Positions 41,339 through 50,721 are shown, numbered from the stretch's first letter. The stretch: 64,000 nucleotides of DNA from Verrucosispora sp. NA02020 (GCF_013364215.1 NZ_CP054923.1:6138001-6202000), one strand, 5' to 3'. The notes: generated by a model from the sequence alone, not told the origin. Numbers and translations: made by a program.

Positions 41339-43966
41339 ATGAGCGGTCGGATCCTCGAACTGCGCGTACACGGCGTGTCGAACACGCCGCCGGCCGAGAC
41401 CTTGGGTGTGCCCACCGAACCGGGCACCGAGCCCGCTCCGCCGCGACTGGTCGCCGGAGGACCGGTCACCGGCTTCTACCGCTCCCCCGGCACCTCGACG
41501 GGCGACCCGATCGTGGTCGAGGCGTACAGCTGGGGGCAGTTGACCTCGGGCGCGCGGACCGCGCGCGACGTGGAGCGGGCCCTGTGGACGCTGCTGCTGC
41601 CCTTCACCCTGGCCAACGTGGCGCTGCACGCCCGGCCCGGCATCCCGGCCGACCCGACCAGCGAACGGTTCGCCAGCCGGTCCGGGATCACCGCCTGGCT
41701 GATCCGACTGTTCTGCCTGACGCTGACGGCCACACCCGTGCTGGCGCTCACCGGCGTCGGCGTCGACCTCATCGGCTGGCAGTGCGTCGACGACAGTTGC
41801 CTGGGCCGGATCCCGGGGCCCTGGCAGTTCCTCGCCGACCCCTGGTGGCAGCGGGGCAGCCGCGCGCTCGCGGTCGGACTGCTCGTGCCGCTCGCCCTGA
41901 TCGTGGTGCTCGGCCTGGTCGCCTGGCGGACCTACCAGTACGAGGCGGTGATGCCCGCCGACCCGACCGATCCGCCGGTCCGCCAGCCACCCGGACCAGC
42001 CGACGCCGACCTGCCCGACGGCCAGCCGGAACAGGAGCCGCCGTCGCCGCCCGAGCCACCCCGGGGCCCGCTCGCCAACCCACTCGAAGATCCCACCTTC
42101 TGGTGGGGCGAGGGGCAGCTCCGCCGCGCCGCCGTCCTGCACCTCTGCACCGGTACGGTGGCCGCCGTCGCCGTCCCGCTCGGTACCACCCTCGCCCTGC
42201 ACCCACCGCACGGAGCCCGGGCGGTCATCGCCTGGCCCACCGTGGCGTTGCTCGTCGCGGTCGTCGTGATCACGGTGGTGGCGATCGGCCGGCCGTTCCT
42301 GACCCGGCGCGACGGGGCGACGCCACTCGGCCCGTGGAGCGTCACCGTCATCGTCCTCACCGGCCTCGGGCTGGTCGGCACCGTCCTGGTGCTGATGCTG
42401 CCGGACAGCGCGGGCGGTGCGGCACAGCTGGCCACCCTCCGCCCACCCGCCGGCTGCGGCGACGCGTCGTCACTGCCGGGCTGCCAGGAGGACCGGTCCC
42501 TGCCCGGCTTCGACCGGGTCCTCGCCTGGCTCGGCACCGGCCAACTGCTGCTACTCATCGCGATCGGCGCGACCGCCCGCTCCGGGCGGCGCGGCGGTGC
42601 CACACCGGCCGCCGCCACGGTGCTGATCACCGTCGGCGCCGCCTGGTGCCAGGGCTGGTTGCCGTTCCTGCCGCCGGCACCGCTCGCGGTGTGGCAGGTC
42701 GTCCCGGCACTGCTGCTCCTCGCCGCAGCCGGCCTCCTGATGCCGCGTACCCGACCCAGCGACGTGACCCAGCCCCTCGGGCCCTACACGGACCTGGCCT
42801 GGCGTGGTCGCGGCCCGGCCGTCATCGCCGGATTCGGGTGGCTGCTCTGCCTCGCGTACAGCACCGGCCTGCTCTACTGGGTCAGCGACCTGCTCAACCG
42901 GGACGCCACCGACAGCGGACGTCCCCCGGTGGTGCCGCCGGTCCCGGTGACCTGGTCCGGTCTGGTCTTCGGCATGGCACTGCTGCTGCTCGCCCTGGTC
43001 GCGATCCGTGCCGTCGTGCTGTTCCGCCGACTGCGCCGGCAGGAGTACGCCGAGCTGCGGGCAGAAGGCGGTCTCTCCGCGCACGACCTGCGCCGCGCCC
43101 GGGACGTCAGCACCCACCAGGCCCTGCACCGCCTGGTCGGCGAACACGCACTACGCCTGATCGGCTGGTACGCGGGCACCGCGGGGACACTCGCCGCGCT
43201 CGGCTGCATGGTCGTGCTCTCCCCCGCCCGCCCGCACGATCTCACCTCGGGCACCACCGGCACCGTCATCGGGGTCGTCGCCGACGTCGGTGACCGGCTG
43301 CTCGGGTGGCTGCCTCTGGCGATCGCCGCGATCGGTCTGCTGGTCTACCGCAACGACACGGTCCGGCGGTCGGTCGGCGTGGTCTGGGACGTCGGCACGT
43401 TCTGGCCGCGCGCCGCGCACCCGCTCGCCCCACCGAGCTACGCCGAACGGGCCGTGCCGGAACTGCTCACCCGCACCGCCGGGCTGCTCGCCCTGACCGA
43501 ACACGATCCCCGCCGGGTGGACGGCATCATCCTCTCCGGACACAGCCAGGGCACCGTCATCTGCACCGCCGTCATCCTCCAGATCCCGCAACGCTGGCGG
43601 CAACGGATCTGGTTCTTCTCCTACGGGTGCCAGCTCACCCGGCTCTACGGCCGGATCTTCCCGGCGTACTTCGGCCCGGACCGGCTGCCGGTGCTGACCC
43701 GGGCACTGACCCGCCCCTCGGCCGGGACCCGGTGGACGAACTTCTGGCGGGACACCGACCCGCTCGGGTGGCCGGTCACCGCCGGGGAACGCGACATCGC
43801 GGTCACCGACCCGGAGGCACTGCACCCGAGCGACGGCGAGGTGGCCGACCCGCCGATCCGGAGCCACAGCGGATACCCGGAGGCGGTCGAGTTCCAGCGG
43901 GAACGTTCCCGGGTGGCGTGGATGCTGCGTCGGGCCGTGCCGTCACCCCGGCGGGGCGTCGGCTAG
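41339..43966 (+). CDS. Large membrane protein with alpha/beta-hydrolase motif
   Basis: An 875-residue protein of unknown role. It begins MSGRILELRVHGVSNTPPAE, a conserved start of a group of actinomycete membrane proteins. About ten to twelve hydrophobic helices follow, with a charged Pro-rich cytoplasmic loop near 205-250 (PPEPPRGPLANP). Near residue 733-740 a lipase-type nucleophile elbow, LSGHSQGTV (Ser736), is followed by YGCQLTRLYGRIFPAYFG. The acid and histidine partners are not certain. Start ATG 41339 has GGGAGGCGTGCC upstream. Its 3' end overlaps the convergent kinase gene by 24 bases. A membrane-embedded hydrolase acting on lipids is a guess. Confidence 0.75.
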   Translation: MSGRILELRVHGVSNTPPAETLGVPTEPGTEPAPPRLVAGGPVTGFYRSPGTSTGDPIVVEAYSWGQLTSGARTARDVERALWTLLLPFTLANVALHARPGIPADPTSERFASRSGITAWLIRLFCLTLTATPVLALTGVGVDLIGWQCVDDSCLGRIPGPWQFLADPWWQRGSRALAVGLLVPLALIVVLGLVAWRTYQYEAVMPADPTDPPVRQPPGPADADLPDGQPEQEPPSPPEPPRGPLANPLEDPTFWWGEGQLRRAAVLHLCTGTVAAVAVPLGTTLALHPPHGARAVIAWPTVALLVAVVVITVVAIGRPFLTRRDGATPLGPWSVTVIVLTGLGLVGTVLVLMLPDSAGGAAQLATLRPPAGCGDASSLPGCQEDRSLPGFDRVLAWLGTGQLLLLIAIGATARSGRRGGATPAAATVLITVGAAWCQGWLPFLPPAPLAVWQVVPALLLLAAAGLLMPRTRPSDVTQPLGPYTDLAWRGRGPAVIAGFGWLLCLAYSTGLLYWVSDLLNRDATDSGRPPVVPPVPVTWSGLVFGMALLLLALVAIRAVVLFRRLRRQEYAELRAEGGLSAHDLRRARDVSTHQALHRLVGEHALRLIGWYAGTAGTLAALGCMVVLSPARPHDLTSGTTGTVIGVVADVGDRLLGWLPLAIAAIGLLVYRNDTVRRSVGVVWDVGTFWPRAAHPLAPPSYAERAVPELLTRTAGLLALTEHDPRRVDGIILSGHSQGTVICTAVILQIPQRWRQRIWFFSYGCQLTRLYGRIFPAYFGPDRLPVLTRALTRPSAGTRWTNFWRDTDPLGWPVTAGERDIAVTDPEALHPSDGEVADPPIRSHSGYPEAVEFQRERSRVAWMLRRAVPSPRRGVG

Positions 43967-44590
43967 CCGGACCACCAGGTCGGCCCGGACGGCGGTCTCG
44001 GCCACGAGCGCGGCGTTGACCTCGTCGCTGCCCAGCGCCCAGGCGCGTGCCTCCTCGGCCGACCGGCCGTACCCGACGTGCCGGGCCACGAGCCGACGCC
44101 GTCGCAGGTCGCCGTCGAGATCCAGGAACCACGCCTCGTGCAGCAACGCCCGCATCTCGTCCCACGGCCAGTCCGGCACGAGCAGGTAGTTGCCCTCGGT
44201 CACCACCAGCCGGACCTCCGGCGGCACCTCGATCGCGCCCGCGATCGGTTCCTCCAGCTCCCGGCGGAACTCCGGCGCCCAGACCGACGTCGGCTCCTTG
44301 CGCCGCAGGCGGCGCATCAGCGAGACGTACCCGTTGGCGTCGAAGGTGTCGATCGACCCCTTGCGGGCGGCACGGCCCAGCCGGTGCAACTCGGCCTGGG
44401 CCAGGTGGAAACCGTCCATCGGCACCAGCCGGGCGGACGCACCGATCGCCGCGACCACCTCGGCGGCCAGCGTGGACTTGCCCGCACCGGGTGCGCCGGT
44501 GATGCCGAGCAGTTGCCGGGGACCCGCGTCGGCCAGGGCGCGGGCCCGCCGCACCAACTCGTCGACGGGCAGCACCCGGGCCTCGGTCAT
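43943..44590 (-). CDS. P-loop nucleoside/nucleotide kinase family protein
   Basis: A 215-residue kinase related to uridine kinase, pantothenate kinase and fructose kinase-like P-loop enzymes. Walker A is GITGAPGAGKSTLA (about residues 29-42); a substrate loop VPMDGFHL follows, then RKGSIDTFDANGY and the lid RRRLVARHVGYGRS. The start ATG overlaps the stop of the SIMPL gene (TGATG), so they are co-translated. The end overlaps the convergent membrane hydrolase gene by 24 bases. The phosphate acceptor cannot be told from sequence. Confidence 0.87.
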   Translation of the reverse strand: MTEARVLPVDELVRRARALADAGPRQLLGITGAPGAGKSTLAAEVVAAIGASARLVPMDGFHLAQAELHRLGRAARKGSIDTFDANGYVSLMRRLRRKEPTSVWAPEFRRELEEPIAGAIEVPPEVRLVVTEGNYLLVPDWPWDEMRALLHEAWFLDLDGDLRRRRLVARHVGYGRSAEEARAWALGSDEVNAALVAETAVRADLVVRLADAPPG

Positions 44591-45234
44591 CAGGACAGGA
44601 CCGGCCGGGTGATCGCGAACCGGGCCCGCACCGCCGCGTGAACCGACTGTGGTTGCGGATCGAGCTCCAACTCCGGCACGGCGGTCGACTCGACCCCACC
44701 GGCGTCGAACGACATCCGGGCCATCATCGGCTGCCCGCCGCCCTCGTCGGCGAGCTCGATCAGGTCGGTGACCCGCGCGTCGAGCGCCTCGGCGTACTCG
44801 CGGGCGCGCAGCAGGGCATCGGCGATCGCGGCATGCCGGGCCTCCCGGTAGGCCGGGCTGTCCGGCCGCAGCGACCACCATGGCCCGGCGACCGCCACCT
44901 GGTCCTGGTCGGCCAGCCGCAGCATCAGTTCGCCGAGCGCGGTGAAGTCGCTGACCGTCACCGTGGTCACCACCGAGCCGTGCCAGGCCACCACCCGCTC
45001 GCCGGACCGTCGTGTCTCGGGCCGCACCCGCAGGTCGCCGGTCTCGCGGCGGTCGATCGTCGGCCCGTACGAGTCGAGTAGCACCCGGATCGCGGCGGCC
45101 CGCTCGGCCAGCCGGGTCAGCGTGGGCTCGCGCTCCCGGTCGCGCGCGAGCGCAGTCACCGCGAACCGGGCCTCCTCCGGAGCGACTTCCCGGTACGCCT
45201 CACCGCGTACGGTCACCACCGGTCCGTCCACCAT
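44590..45234 (-). CDS. SIMPL-domain protein (DUF541)
   Basis: A 214-residue protein of the SIMPL (DUF541, BP26-like) family. The first strand VVTVRGEAYREVAPEEARFAV and the central ARVTDLIELADEGG region fit. Most family members are secreted or periplasmic, but no signal peptide or hydrophobic helix is present, so this one is probably cytoplasmic. BP26-type members form channel-like rings; function here is unknown. Coupled to the downstream kinase gene by a TGATG overlap. Confidence 0.87.
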   Translation of the reverse strand: MVDGPVVTVRGEAYREVAPEEARFAVTALARDREREPTLTRLAERAAAIRVLLDSYGPTIDRRETGDLRVRPETRRSGERVVAWHGSVVTTVTVSDFTALGELMLRLADQDQVAVAGPWWSLRPDSPAYREARHAAIADALLRAREYAEALDARVTDLIELADEGGGQPMMARMSFDAGGVESTAVPELELDPQPQSVHAAVRARFAITRPVLS

Positions 45235-45292
45235 GCCCTCACCCTAGCGGCGGCTCACGTACCGCGCCCACCGATGCGTCCCGCCCGACGGA

Positions 45293-46285
45293 TCAGCCGG
45301 CCTGCGGGAGCTGCGCAGTGTACGAGACCACCTCGTCGAGGACCCGGCACCCGCTGAGGTGACCGCCCGCCGCGCCCAGCCCGGTCAGCCAGGCGACCTC
45401 GGCGGTGGCCTCACCGTCGACCGGGAACGGGCGGACCGTCGGTTGGTACGGCCGTCCGGCGAGGGCGACCCGGGCGGCACCCGCCTCGGCGTACCGGGCG
45501 GTGAGCGCGTCACCGTCACCGGCTCGCAGCGCCTCGGTCAGCTCGTCGAGGTAGGCGGTGACCTCGGCCAGGGCGGCCAGCACCTGCTCACGGTTGCCGC
45601 GCAGCATGTTCGCGGTGCGCGGGGCCGGGGTGCCGGCGACCCGGGTGCCGTCGCGGAAGCTGCCGGCGGCCAGCGTCAGCACGGCGTCGCGCAGCGGCGA
45701 GCGCTGGGCGGCACCGGCCAGGGCACCGGCGAGCAGGTGCGGCACGTGCGAGGAGAGCGCGACCACGGCGTCGTGCCGGTCCGCCGCCATCGGCACCACC
45801 CGGGCCCCGATCACCTCGGTGACCAGGGCGGCCAGCCGGCGGAACGCGCCCAGCCCGTCCGGCGCGGGACAGAGCACCCAGGCGGCGCCCGCGAACAGCT
45901 CGGGCCGGGCCGCACCGAGACCGGCCCGGTCGGTGCCGGCCATCGGATGACCGGGCACGAAGCGGTGGGTCAGGCCCCGGGTCGCGGCGAATGCGGCCAG
46001 CTCGGCCTTGGTGCTGCCGACGTCGGTGAGCAGGCAGTCCGGCTCGGTCGCCGCGGCCACCTCGACCAGGGTCTCCGGCAGGGTCGGCAGCGGCCCGCCG
46101 AGGAACACCACGTCCCGGCCGGCCACCGCGTCGGTCAGCCGCTCGGAGGTGGGTACGCCGGCCAGCCGGGCCTGGCGGCGGGTCGCGTCGTCCGGGTCCC
46201 AGCCCGTCACGTCCAGCCCGGCGGCGTGCAGCCGGAGCAGCACCGACCCGCCGATCAGGCCGGTGCCGACCACCGCCGCGCGCAT
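45293..46285 (-). CDS. tyrA: Prephenate dehydrogenase
   Basis: A 330-residue NAD(P)-dependent enzyme of tyrosine synthesis that converts prephenate to 4-hydroxyphenylpyruvate. N-terminal Rossmann motif VVGTGLIGGSVLL; the VGSTK, HRFVPGHPMAGTDRAG and SSHVPHLLAGAL motifs hold the substrate residues, including the catalytic histidine in PGHPM. No C-terminal ACT domain is visible, so feedback regulation is probably absent or different. The ATG overlaps the dapC stop (TGATG), placing it in one operon with fdxA and dapC. Confidence 0.93.
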   Translation of the reverse strand: MRAAVVGTGLIGGSVLLRLHAAGLDVTGWDPDDATRRQARLAGVPTSERLTDAVAGRDVVFLGGPLPTLPETLVEVAAATEPDCLLTDVGSTKAELAAFAATRGLTHRFVPGHPMAGTDRAGLGAARPELFAGAAWVLCPAPDGLGAFRRLAALVTEVIGARVVPMAADRHDAVVALSSHVPHLLAGALAGAAQRSPLRDAVLTLAAGSFRDGTRVAGTPAPRTANMLRGNREQVLAALAEVTAYLDELTEALRAGDGDALTARYAEAGAARVALAGRPYQPTVRPFPVDGEATAEVAWLTGLGAAGGHLSGCRVLDEVVSYTAQLPQAG

Positions 46286-47394
46286 CAGGGGCCGGCGAGG
46301 CGGGCGGCGACGGCGGCGACCCGCTCGTCGGACTCGGTCAGCGCCACCCGGACGTACTGCCCGGCGGTGGGCCCGTAGAAGACACCGGCGGCGACCAGGA
46401 TGCCGCGCCGGGCCAGCCAGTCGACCGTGTCCCAGCAGTCCTCGCCCCGGGTCAGCCAGAGGTAGAGCCCCGCCTCGGAGTGCTCGACGGTGAACCCGGC
46501 CCCGGTGAACGCGGCCCGCAGGGCCTCCCGGCGCGCCCGGTAACGCTCCCGCTGCGCGGTGGCGTGCTCCTCGTCGTGCAGCGCCGCCACCATCGCCGAC
46601 TGCACCGGCTTGGGCACGATCATCCCCGCGTGCTTGCGGATCTTGAGCAGCTCGGCCACCAGTGCCGGGTCGCCGGCCACGAAACCCGCCCGGTACCCGG
46701 CGAGGTTGGACCGCTTGGAGAGCGAGTGCACGGCCAGCACCGAGTCGTACGAGCCGCCGCAGACCTCCGGCGAGAGCACCGAGACCGGCTCGGCGTCCCA
46801 GCCCAGCGGCAGGTAACACTCGTCGCTGGCGACCACGGCGCCACGCTCCCGGGCCCAGTCCACCACCTTGCGCAGGTGGGCGGCGGGCAGCACCCGGCCG
46901 GTCGGGTTGCCCGGCGAGTTGACCCAGACCAGGCGTACCCGGGAGGTCGGACCGACCGCGGTCAGCGAGTCGGCGCGGACCGTGGTGGCCCCGGCCAGCC
47001 GGACCCCGTCCTCGTAGGTGGGGTAGGCCACCGACGGCACCACCACGACGTCACCCGGCCCCAGCCCCAGCAGGGTCGGCAACCAGGCGACCAGCTCCTT
47101 CGACCCGATCGTCGGCAGCACCCCGAGCCCGTCGACGCCCGCCCCGCAGGACCGGGCCACCCAGGCCGTGATCGCCGCACGCAGGTCCGGGGTACCGGCG
47201 GTGAGCGGGTACCCCGGTGCGTCCGACGCCTCGGCCAGCGCACGCCGGATCACCTCGGGCACCGGATCGACCGGCGTGCCCATGGAGAGGTTGATCAGGC
47301 CGTCCGGATGCGCCGCGGCCAGGGTCGCCGCGGCGTCCAGCGTGTCCCAGGTGAACTCGGGCAGCCGCGACGAGACCGGCGCGGGGGCGTTCAG
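46285..47394 (-). CDS. dapC: Succinyldiaminopimelate transaminase
   Basis: A class I/II PLP aminotransferase of about 369 residues that makes N-succinyl-L,L-diaminopimelate. Motifs: WVNSPGNPTGRVLP, ASDECYLPLGW and the PLP lysine in VHSLSKRSNLAGYRAG. The N-terminal family sequence SSRLPEFTWDTLDAAATLAAAHPDG fits a start just after the ferredoxin stop, but no ATG, GTG or TTG exists there; the only position-compatible codon is CTG at 47394, overlapping the fdxA TGA (CTGA). An upstream start at 47571 would impose a long nonsense extension. Followed by tyrA (TGATG). Confidence 0.93.
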   Translation of the reverse strand: MNAPAPVSSRLPEFTWDTLDAAATLAAAHPDGLINLSMGTPVDPVPEVIRRALAEASDAPGYPLTAGTPDLRAAITAWVARSCGAGVDGLGVLPTIGSKELVAWLPTLLGLGPGDVVVVPSVAYPTYEDGVRLAGATTVRADSLTAVGPTSRVRLVWVNSPGNPTGRVLPAAHLRKVVDWARERGAVVASDECYLPLGWDAEPVSVLSPEVCGGSYDSVLAVHSLSKRSNLAGYRAGFVAGDPALVAELLKIRKHAGMIVPKPVQSAMVAALHDEEHATAQRERYRARREALRAAFTGAGFTVEHSEAGLYLWLTRGEDCWDTVDWLARRGILVAAGVFYGPTAGQYVRVALTESDERVAAVAARLAGP

Positions 47395-47717
47395 TGCCCC
47401 TCGCCGCGCGGCGGCTGCGCGGCGACGAAGGTGGCGTCCTTCTCCACCTTGCCGACCTTTGAGGCACCCCCGGGCGAGCCCAGGTCCTCGAAGAACTCGT
47501 AGTTTGCGCCGGTGTAGTCCTTCCACTGCTCGGGGACGTCGTCCTCGTAGAAGATCGCCTCGACCGGGCACACAGGCTCACAGGCACCACAGTCGACGCA
47601 CTCGTCGGGGTGGATGTAGAGCATCCGGTTGCCCTCGTAAATGCAGTCGACCGGGCATTCCTCGATGCATGCCTTGTCGAGCACATCCACGCACGGCTCG
47701 GCGATGATGTAGGTCAC
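47391..47717 (-). CDS. fdxA: Seven-iron-type ferredoxin
   Basis: A 108-residue bacterial ferredoxin. The N-terminal cluster region is CVDVLDKACIEECPVDC and the second CVDCGACEPVCP, which gives one [3Fe-4S] and one [4Fe-4S] cluster as in mycobacterial FdxA. The C-terminal tail (GASKVGKVEKDATFVAAQ) is typical for actinomycetes. GTG 47717 has GGAGAAGAC upstream. Serves as electron donor, partner unknown. Overlaps the apparent dapC start by four bases. Confidence 0.95.
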   Translation of the reverse strand: MTYIIAEPCVDVLDKACIEECPVDCIYEGNRMLYIHPDECVDCGACEPVCPVEAIFYEDDVPEQWKDYTGANYEFFEDLGSPGGASKVGKVEKDATFVAAQPPRGEGH

Positions 47718-47739
47718 CGGTCTTCTCCTCCGCAAGACT

Positions 47740-47759
47740 CGTCGCGATCACACGCGACG
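47740..47759. promoter_or_regulatory. Dyad CGTCGCG-N6-CGCGACG between fdxA and GNAT genes
   Basis: A perfect 7-6-7 inverted repeat in the 79-base divergent interval, close to a TAGTAT box (47769-47774, possible -10 of the GNAT gene). Candidate shared operator. Confidence 0.4.
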
Positions 47760-47796
47760 GTAAGAGCCTAGTATCTCGCCGGGGAGGAGGTCGATC

Positions 47797-48771
47797 GTGC
47801 TCCGAGAGCAGGATGTGGGACACCGGATCGTGGTCCGGCGGATCGTGGGCTCACGCGCCGGTCGGCCGGTGTTCACCGACGCCCTCGGCGAGCTGGTCGA
47901 GCTGACCGAGACCCACCTCACGATGACCACCCGGCAGGGTCGGCTGCGCGTACCGATCGCCGAGGTGCACCGCGCCAAACGGGTCCCGCCGACCCGCCGG
48001 CCCACCGCCGACGCCGTGGTCGAGCTGGAACTCGCCGCCGACGAGGCGTGGCCGGCGCCCGTCCGGGGTCGGCTCGGCGACTGGCTGCTGCGCTCCGCCG
48101 ACGGCTGGACCGGCCGCGCCAACTCCGCGCTGCCGGTCGGCGACCCCGACCGGCCGCTGCCGGCCGCACTCGACGCGGTCGAGCGCTGGTACGCCGAACG
48201 GGGCCGGCCGGCGATCGTCAACACGCCGTTGCCGCTGGCCGCACCGGTCGGCGCCGAACTCGACCTGCGCGGCTGGGAGAGCCGCCCGCTGGTGCTGGTG
48301 CAGACCGTGCCGCTGGCCGCCCTGACCGCACCCGACGGCCGGGTTACCCGCGCGGCCACCGCCGCCGCACCCGCCGTCGAACTGGCCGCCGCGCCGACGG
48401 ACGACTGGCTCACGGTGGCCGCCGGCCGCAAGGGCGGGCTGCCGGCCGCCGCCCGGCACGTGCTCACCGCCGTCGGACAGGTCCGCTTCGCGCACGCGTA
48501 CGACGGGGACACGCTGGTCGGGGTCGGCCGGGGCACCGTCACCGGCGCGGGCCGCTGGCTCGGACTGTCCCTGATCGAGGTGCTGCCCGAGGCCCGCCGC
48601 CGAGGGGTGGCCGTGGCCGTCATCGGCGCGCTCGCCGAGTGGGCCGGCACGGCCGGCGCCACCGACGTGTTCCTCCAGGTCGAACAGCACAACGTGCCCG
48701 CCGTGACGCTCTACCGGACGCTGGGCTTCACCACCCACCACACCTACCGGAGCCGGATCGCCCCGAGCTGA
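47797..48771 (+). CDS. GNAT-family N-acetyltransferase
   Basis: A 324-residue protein with an N-terminal DUF-like domain of about 200 residues (QDVGHRIVVRRIVGSRAGRP, then RLRVPIAEVHRAKRVPP) and a C-terminal GNAT domain (LSLIEVLPEARRRGVAVAVI, the acetyl-CoA-binding pattern, and QVEQHNVPAVTLYRTLGFT). GTG 47797 follows GGGGAGGAGG at ideal spacing. The substrate is unknown. Divergent from ferredoxin. The two-domain layout is conserved in actinomycete proteins annotated as GNAT. Confidence 0.88.
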   Translation: MLREQDVGHRIVVRRIVGSRAGRPVFTDALGELVELTETHLTMTTRQGRLRVPIAEVHRAKRVPPTRRPTADAVVELELAADEAWPAPVRGRLGDWLLRSADGWTGRANSALPVGDPDRPLPAALDAVERWYAERGRPAIVNTPLPLAAPVGAELDLRGWESRPLVLVQTVPLAALTAPDGRVTRAATAAAPAVELAAAPTDDWLTVAAGRKGGLPAAARHVLTAVGQVRFAHAYDGDTLVGVGRGTVTGAGRWLGLSLIEVLPEARRRGVAVAVIGALAEWAGTAGATDVFLQVEQHNVPAVTLYRTLGFTTHHTYRSRIAPS

Positions 48772-48799
48772 CGGCGCGGCCCGTGCCGGGCGTACCCGG

Positions 48800-49264
48800 T
48801 CAGCGACGCACGCTGCGACGCGGCTTGCCCGAGCCGCTCTCGGCGTACTCCTGGAGGCTCTGCGACCGGTGGTCGCGGCCCAGCGTGGTGAGCAGCAGGT
48901 AACCCAGGATCGTGCCGACGGTGGTCGCGACGAGGTAGAGCACGACCTGCCAGAAGAAGGTGGCGCTGCCGTCGGCGAACGGGCTCCGGCCCACCAGCAG
49001 CGGCCCGACGAACATGGTCAGCGCGAGCGCGATGCCGATCGCGCCGGCCAGCTCGGGGCCCCACTGGGCCACCGGACGCGACTGGCCCCACGAGTAGGCC
49101 ATCCCGGCCAGGATCAACCCGATCACCGCGAACATCCCGAGGGTCACCCGATCGGCGGCGGCCTCGTCACCGTCGAAGCCGAACCGGATCACCAGTCGGG
49201 CGACCACGTTGACCGCGAACAACGCGATCGCGAGCACTCCGATCGCGCGCCACCGCTGCCCCAT
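48800..49264 (-). CDS. Integral membrane protein, four helices
   Basis: A 154-residue membrane protein with about four hydrophobic segments (residues about 8-27, 42-58, 73-91, 104-127) and a basic, polar C-terminus (DHRSQSLQEYAESGSGKPRRS). No enzymatic motif. It starts at ATG 49264 and is separated from the mshB-linked membrane gene by 78 bases on the same strand. Function unknown. Confidence 0.75.
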   Translation of the reverse strand: MGQRWRAIGVLAIALFAVNVVARLVIRFGFDGDEAAADRVTLGMFAVIGLILAGMAYSWGQSRPVAQWGPELAGAIGIALALTMFVGPLLVGRSPFADGSATFFWQVVLYLVATTVGTILGYLLLTTLGRDHRSQSLQEYAESGSGKPRRSVRR

Positions 49265-49342
49265 CGCACGCCTCCCGCCGTACCGCCCGCCCCGGTGGCG
49301 GGCCTCCTGGCAGGAATGTCTATCACCCGGGACGGGGTGGCG

Positions 49343-49798
49343 TCAGTACCGCCTGGACGGCGGGTTCGGCGCGAGGATCGACCGGAACGCCATCACCGCG
49401 AAGGTCATCGACCCGGCCACCACCAACGTGAGCCCCACCCAGTTGCCGACCAGCAGCACGTCGCCCTCGGTGGTCCGGTCGGCCGCCGCCACCATGATCA
49501 CGACCCACGGCAGCGCCGGCAGCACCACCGCCCACCGGGACCCCACCGTCTCCATGGCGAACCAGCTCAGCACGATGTTCGCGAGCACGGCCACCAGCAC
49601 CGCCGCCCCGATCAGGTATCCACCGACCCGCAGCGGGGCGAGCAGCAACTCCAGCACCGCCGTCACCGCCCCGGCGACCAGGGCGACCACCCCGCCGAGC
49701 GCCCGCAGGCCGAGGTCCACGGGTCGCCGCCAGGCCCGCGCGGGCGGTGGCGGCTGGTGTCCGGGCGGGGCGACCGACATCGCGGTGGGCACGGTCAC
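49343..49798 (-). CDS. Membrane protein coupled to mshB
   Basis: A 151-residue protein with four hydrophobic helices after a proline-rich N-terminus ([17 protein letters not shown]). The GTG start overlaps the mshB stop by four bases (GTGA); a later ATG at codon 7 is also possible. Close to DUF6113-type proteins that follow mshB in related actinomycetes, so a link with mycothiol metabolism is possible but unproven. Confidence 0.75.
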   Translation of the reverse strand: MTVPTAMSVAPPGHQPPPPARAWRRPVDLGLRALGGVVALVAGAVTAVLELLLAPLRVGGYLIGAAVLVAVLANIVLSWFAMETVGSRWAVVLPALPWVVIMVAAADRTTEGDVLLVGNWVGLTLVVAGSMTFAVMAFRSILAPNPPSRRY

Positions 49799-50721
49799 CG
49801 GAGACCGGCCGTACCGACCGGTGTGCGATCCGGGTCGTCGGCGGTCTCCAGCCCGGCGAACAGGTCCGACTCCCAGCCGTACGGGCCGCTGCCCGGTCCC
49901 TTCGCGCCCACCGCGAGGGTGAAGTACTCCACGCCCATGAACTCGGCGCCGAAGTTGCCGGCGATCGAGTAGAGCCAGGAGGTGGCCGGGATCTGGGTGG
50001 CGTGCGCCCGCATCGCCGCCTCCTTCGCGGCGTGCTGCTCGGTCGCGTCGATCCGCGCCGCGATGTCCTTGTCCGGCGTGCAGAAGGGCAGGTCGGTGGC
50101 GTTCTCGATGCCGGCGAAGGGGTTGTCCGAGGACTCCTCGAAGTGCGTCATCCCGGCCTCCAGGACGCTCTGCGGCATGGCCGTCCAGTAGACCTTCGCC
50201 GGGGCGATCCCCTCGGCGGCGGCCAGCTCGACGGCCCGCATCGCGACCCGGTGCGCCTGGATGTGGTCGGGGTGGCCGTAGAAGCCGTTCCCGTCGTAGG
50301 TGATCACCACCTGCGGGCGTACCTCCCGGATCACCTCCAGCAACTGGCCGGCGGCCTCGTCCAGGTCGGCCTGCCAGAAGGCGCGCGGGTGGTCGTTGGT
50401 GGCCAGGCCCATCATCCCCGAGTCGCGGTAGCGTCCGGCGCCACCGAGGAAGCGGTGGTCGGTCACGCCGAGCTCGGCGCAGGCGGCGGCCAGCTCGGCG
50501 ATCCGGAACCCGCCGAGCTGGTCGGCCTCGGCGGCGGCGAGCCCGGCCAGCTCCGGCACGTGGATCTCGCCCTCCTCGCCGAGTGTGCAGGTGACCAGGG
50601 TGACGTGGGCCCCGGTGGCGGCGTAGTGCGCCATGGTCGAACCGGTGCCGATGGACTCGTCGTCGGGGTGCGCGTGGACCAGCAACAGGCGGCGGTCGGG
50701 CAGCGTCGTCACGAGGGTCAC
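49795..50721 (-). CDS. mshB: GlcNAc-Ins deacetylase of mycothiol synthesis
   Basis: A 308-residue LmbE-family zinc deacetylase that removes acetate from GlcNAc-inositol, the second committed step of mycothiol synthesis. The zinc/catalytic motif AHPDDES (His18 and Asp20-Asp21) follows the first strand, and the third ligand is in [11 protein letters not shown]. The family tail [14 protein letters not shown] is present. GTG 50721 is taken as start; a second GTG three codons in is possible. Pairs functionally with mycoredoxin at 17.3 kb. Followed by a coupled membrane protein. Confidence 0.95.
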   Translation of the reverse strand: MTLVTTLPDRRLLLVHAHPDDESIGTGSTMAHYAATGAHVTLVTCTLGEEGEIHVPELAGLAAAEADQLGGFRIAELAAACAELGVTDHRFLGGAGRYRDSGMMGLATNDHPRAFWQADLDEAAGQLLEVIREVRPQVVITYDGNGFYGHPDHIQAHRVAMRAVELAAAEGIAPAKVYWTAMPQSVLEAGMTHFEESSDNPFAGIENATDLPFCTPDKDIAARIDATEQHAAKEAAMRAHATQIPATSWLYSIAGNFGAEFMGVEYFTLAVGAKGPGSGPYGWESDLFAGLETADDPDRTPVGTAGLR

